This document shows positions 60,546 through 64,000 of a stretch of 64,000 bases of DNA, piece after piece. Every line of letters starts with the position of its first letter. Positions within the stretch are counted from its first letter, which is position 1. The stretch lies in NCBI RefSeq assembly GCF_011397635.1, contig NC_064761.1, positions 41,008,143-41,072,142 on the forward strand. The letters run 5' to 3'. Made by a program: the position numbers and the translations under genes. The notes beneath the pieces are model-generated. The model was given only the letters and a program-made list of their open reading frames with translations. It ran no database searches and had not been told where the DNA came from. The stretch comes from Epinephelus fuscoguttatus (lineage: Eukaryota; Chordata; Actinopteri; Perciformes; Serranidae).

Positions 60546-62589
60546 TTTTAAAGGCTGATGTGTTTTGATTCAACATATTTTAACTTGATAGCTTCTGGCA
60601 AACACAAAATTACATTTTTTTAGTATTTGTCCCCAGAATTATTTTCCTGGTAATATGGAGAAAGCATAAAGTCAGAAATTTTAGTTTTTTGGCAAGTCAA
60701 AAAGCTTTGGTTGGACTGCAGAGGAGGGATTTGGATCCATTATTAGCCCTGATTTGGGCCAAAGTAGGGTTTTCTTGCCAGTGGTCAATTTATGATTTTA
60801 ACATTGTGAATAGGATTTTAGCTGATTAGTTGTTGTTGACATGTTTAGTGAAACACCAAGGTCATTTCACTGTCTAAGCCACTACAATAAATACAGAGAT
60901 TGAGCAGAAGATCAGCAAAATGTTGCTCAAGGTGTTAAATGATGCCACTGCAGAGATTGCTTGTTGCTCATGTGCATATTGTACACAGTATATTTAGTGC
61001 ATACGGGACAATGGTTGATGCATTTTTATATTCGGAAAGTCACTCATAGTGTCTCATTTTATTTGTGTTTTTACGTGCATACTCTCGATGCACACTGTGC
61101 CAGCAGCTGCTTTGTTTTAGACAACAATCAAAGCTCCTTTCAGTGATGTTAAAGCCCTCACAACACCCACCAATTCTGTCTACTCCTATTTCTATTATGA
61201 CAGGACTTCAGCATGAATGTGTCTGACAGTCTTCCCCTCATCAAATGCAAGACAGGAGCACTTCCTCTGAGTGAACTGGGGGCTCTGCTAAGTGACAGCA
61301 GTGTAGAAACTATGATGCAAAGCTGCTCTCCAAATTCATGAATGCTTCTCATTTATTTGCCATTTCACTCATACTCATGCATCTTTATCATCGGCTCAGT
61401 TGTGGAACCTCAAATCCACCACAAGAGGGAGCCTGCATCTCGCGTTGACGATCCAATCCCTTAACCTTTCAGTCTGTTCCAGTAGTTTGCAGCCAAGGGA
61501 ATGAGTCAGAATATCATGCCACCATTTTATTCCTTAGTTCAATAATAGCACAGCTCTCCCTTTGATAACAAATGATGGGTATAACGACCTATGATGTGCT
61601 AAATCTTTGTTCACGTGTGGGTGGGAGTGGGAGGATGGAAGTGCTGAGGGTAGAGAGTGATACAGATGAGTGCAGTGAAGCTGATATCTGACACAAATCC
61701 TCTGCATTTTAATTTGGAGTTGAATTTTAGGTTTAAAAAAGAAATACAATTTACAGCACGTGAATCAGCCTCCTTATCTCCAAACCGACATGCAGCATAA
61801 AGAGTGGAGGTAAAGCCACAGAGATGAAATTGACATAATGTGTACGTCTCAGTGATTTCAGGTCTCCTTGACAACCGTAACATGGCAACAATCATTCTAT
61901 ATACAATAATCTGTTTCTCCGTCTCTGCTGCCTCTCTTATTGTCACGCTGAGCTCTGTAAATCCACTTTAGATCTCTTTAATTCCCTTCTCTTCTTGCTG
62001 GCATTTCACTATTTTACTGCTTCCCATCCCCATGGATACCACAATAGCTGAGTGTAAATGAACACAACGTGAATCATCAGCAAAGTCTAACCCACTAATG
62101 AGTTCTGAATTTGTGTGGTCATGACTTTATCCCGGCTTGAGCTGTTGTTAAATGTGATTAATGCTTTCCTCCTCATTGTCATAGTAATAATGTGCCGACT
62201 GGTGTAATAAAAGAACCCGAGGCAAACATGCAGACTCAAAAAAGCTATTTATTTAGCTCTCAAAGCTGTGAGGGTGGCATTAAGTAACATTACTATAGTT
62301 TATTTACATGTGTACTACAACAGTATTTTATCTTCTCTTTGCTGTTTGGTCTTGTGTCCAAAATTTCTATATCATCCTAAAGATAAACATCATCACTAAC
62401 ATCGTTCTCTCTGTTTTCCTCTGCTGGATGCACATGATGATCGCTCATAACATTGTCCTGCCATCGCTCTGGCACTCTCACACCCCCTCTCTCTTGTCCA
62501 CTACTTGCTTCCTGTCTTTGTTGGTAAACTACATCACTTCCAGCTACCGTTACTACCAATCTGACCATTAATCTCCCTGTGGCGCCCGA
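60546..62589. other. Long non-coding interval
   Basis: I see no exon or named repeat here. Sequence complexity is ordinary and repeat content looks lower than in the neighbouring 50-60 kb, so conserved non-coding elements or UTR of the minus-strand gene ending at 62590 could be present. Not testable by eye. Confidence 0.4.
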
Positions 62590-62882
62590 TCACAGCGCCC
62601 CCAGGTCGTGGCACGAGCGGGACTTCTGCCTCAGGAACTTGCCCACTTCTCGTTCTCGTTGGTACCGGGGCACCAGGCTGGACAGGAAACGTTTAGCGCG
62701 GGAGGTCATGCTCTCACGTTGGCCTCCGCCGGTCATGTCCTCCGCGCTGGTCCCCGGGGGCCAGGGGGGCTGGCCCCTGGCTAGCCGCACCACGCACTCC
62801 AGGAGCTCCGGGGTACGGTGGTCCAGAGAGGCAGAGATCTCCAGATACAGACAGTTGAAGAGGGTGGCGCTGGACATGGCCT
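62590..62882 (-). CDS. Terminal coding exon of an unidentified gene
   Basis: On the minus strand a good acceptor (CTTCTCTCTCCTCAG) opens an exon of 293 bp ending in TGA at 62590. It encodes about 97 residues: AMSSATLFNCLYLEISASLD, HRTPELLECVVRLARGQPPW, then a Gly/Glu-rich linker, MTSRAKRFLSSLVPRYQRER and the end KFLRQKSRSCHDLGAL. GC content is clearly higher than around it. The sequence is not low-complexity and looks like a real protein end with a few Cys. I do not recognise the family. Upstream exons must lie beyond 62883, probably outside the window. Confidence 0.55.
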
Positions 62883-63483
62883 CTGAGGAGAGAGAAGGGA
62901 CAAAGGTGATCAAACCTCCTGGAACAACGCATCATTAAAAACAGATTCTTCCATCAGGGAGGGGACTGAAGGCACCAGAGGACAACACTAGGCATCTATC
63001 CTTCCGGTGGTGCTGCTCTGTGGGCGACCCGGACAACTGTGCTGCTGCATAATTTGCTTTTTTATATCTGTTTCTGCAATATGTATTTTTACGTGGCAGC
63101 GTTTATGTGCAGGACAAATTTCCAGTGGGACAAATAAAGTAATTTTTAATCTTCTTGAGGAGGGTTTCTTTAATCTAAATTTGCACAACACTTGCAAGCA
63201 GTTACAAGGAGCTAATAAAGACGTTTATAGTGTGATGAGGGCAGATGGTGCAGGCTATTTGAGACTTACATTATTGATACACGGTGTCTATCAAAAAATC
63301 TTGAGGGGCTAATATGATCTGATGCACAACGACAAGTCAGCCACTGTAAATGTGTCAGAGGCAGAGACTGATGGAGAGCAAGACATGGAAACAAGAGATG
63401 TGGAAATTTATTTGCTAGAGAGGATGCTACATTAGTTTTATCCACAAAACCCCCCACTGACGAGCTACATTTGCACTCCCTGG
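62883..63483. other. Intron or flank, no feature seen
   Basis: Non-coding, presumably the last intron of the gene ending at 62590. No named repeat before the Tc1 copy. Confidence 0.4.
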
Positions 63484-64000
63484 GCACTTTAATAGGTACA
63501 TCTGTTCAAGTGCTCGTAAATTCGACTCAATGTATTTAGTCATGTAGGCATGGTGAAGACGAGCTGCTGAAGTTCAAACTGAGCATCAGAATGAGGAAGA
63601 AAAGTGATTTAAGTGACTTTGAACGTGGCATGGTTGTTGGTGCCAGACGGGCTGGTCTGAGTATTTACTGGGATTTTCAGCACAACCATCTCTAGGGTTT
63701 ACAGAGGATGGTCCCAAAAAGAGAAAATATCCAGTGAGCCAAAATGCCTTGTTGATGCCAGAGGTCAGAGGAGAATGGCCAGACTGGTTCAAGATGATAG
63801 AAAGGCAACAGGAAGTCAAATAAGCACTGGTTCCAACCAAGGTGTGCAGAAGAGCATCTCTGAAGCAACAACACCTTGTCCAACCTTGAAGCAGATGGGC
63901 TACAGCAGCAGAAGACCACACCAGGTGCCACTCCTGTCAGCTAACAACAGGAAACTGAGGCTACAATTCACACGGGTTTTCTCACCAAAACTGGACAATA
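63484..64000 (+). mobile_element. Tc1-type transposon, second copy, cut by the window end
   Basis: It begins in a diverged end (GCACTTTAATAGGTACATCT). From 63545 it is nearly identical to the copy at 17330-17755, with the same transposase N-terminal fragments. After 63968 it continues with ACGGGTTTTCTCACCAAAAC, where the first copy is broken off, so this copy retains more of the element. Confidence 0.85.

Noticed and set aside
62308-62571. Hydrophobic plus-strand open frame like a membrane protein
   Set aside because: No splice sites or homology are recognised. Pyrimidine-rich non-coding DNA often reads as Leu/Phe/Ser.
1-64000. CRISPR arrays, bacterial operons, tRNA or rRNA genes
   Set aside because: No direct-repeat/spacer pattern, no ribosome binding sites or operon layout, and no full tRNA cloverleaf. 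The only tRNA-like signal is the truncated SINE at 22825-23080.
1-64000. Retroviral or LTR-type remains
   Set aside because: No paired long terminal repeats, and no gag, protease, integrase or envelope motifs noticed. The only reverse-transcriptase sequence is from non-LTR elements.

Overview
The window looks like nuclear DNA of a ray-finned fish, most likely an acanthomorph-type teleost. The genes have many short exons with GT-AG introns, and the introns are full of fish-typical repeats: Tc1 elements, hAT-like MITEs, tRNA-derived SINEs and RTE/L2-like LINE tails. All gene calls come from hand splicing by motif, reading phase and remembered family sequences; no search was run.

Layout. (1) 1-3.85 kb: repeats and non-coding DNA, then CRACD (KIAA1211) on + from 3853 to 11877, with its first coding exon(s) missing. 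(2) AASDH on -, 14 exons, 21282 to 13384, tail-to-tail with CRACD. (3) A gene on +, 22072-26856, head-to-head with AASDH; three separate regions match the CENP-A chaperone HJURP. (4) PPAT on -, 11 exons, 40121 to 28623. Its large first intron holds a complete six-exon gene on +, 34313-38049, with three trihelix (Myb/SANT-like) DNA-binding domains. (5) PAICS on +, 9 exons, 40797-47227, divergent from PPAT across a 675-bp shared promoter with four CACGTG E-boxes and two inverted CCAAT boxes. (6) 47.2-51.3 kb: repeats, including LINE pieces in opposite orientation. (7) A HIPK-like kinase gene on -, about 57091 to 51342, with tandemly duplicated basic 3' exons and one frame break in the kinase N-lobe. 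(8) 57.1-64 kb: mostly repeats (an RTE/Rex3-like LINE split by a Penelope-like insertion, a Tc1 deletion derivative with perfect 47-bp inverted repeats, a second Tc1 fragment at the window end) and one GC-rich terminal exon of an unidentified minus-strand gene at 62590-62882.

The order CRACD-AASDH-PPAT-PAICS matches human 4q12, which supports orthology. PPAT and PAICS catalyse step 1 and steps 6-7 of purine synthesis and share a promoter. The less ordinary items are the HJURP-like gene, the nested triple-trihelix gene, the exon array of the HIPK-like kinase, and two small insertions that share a hammerhead-like hairpin motif.
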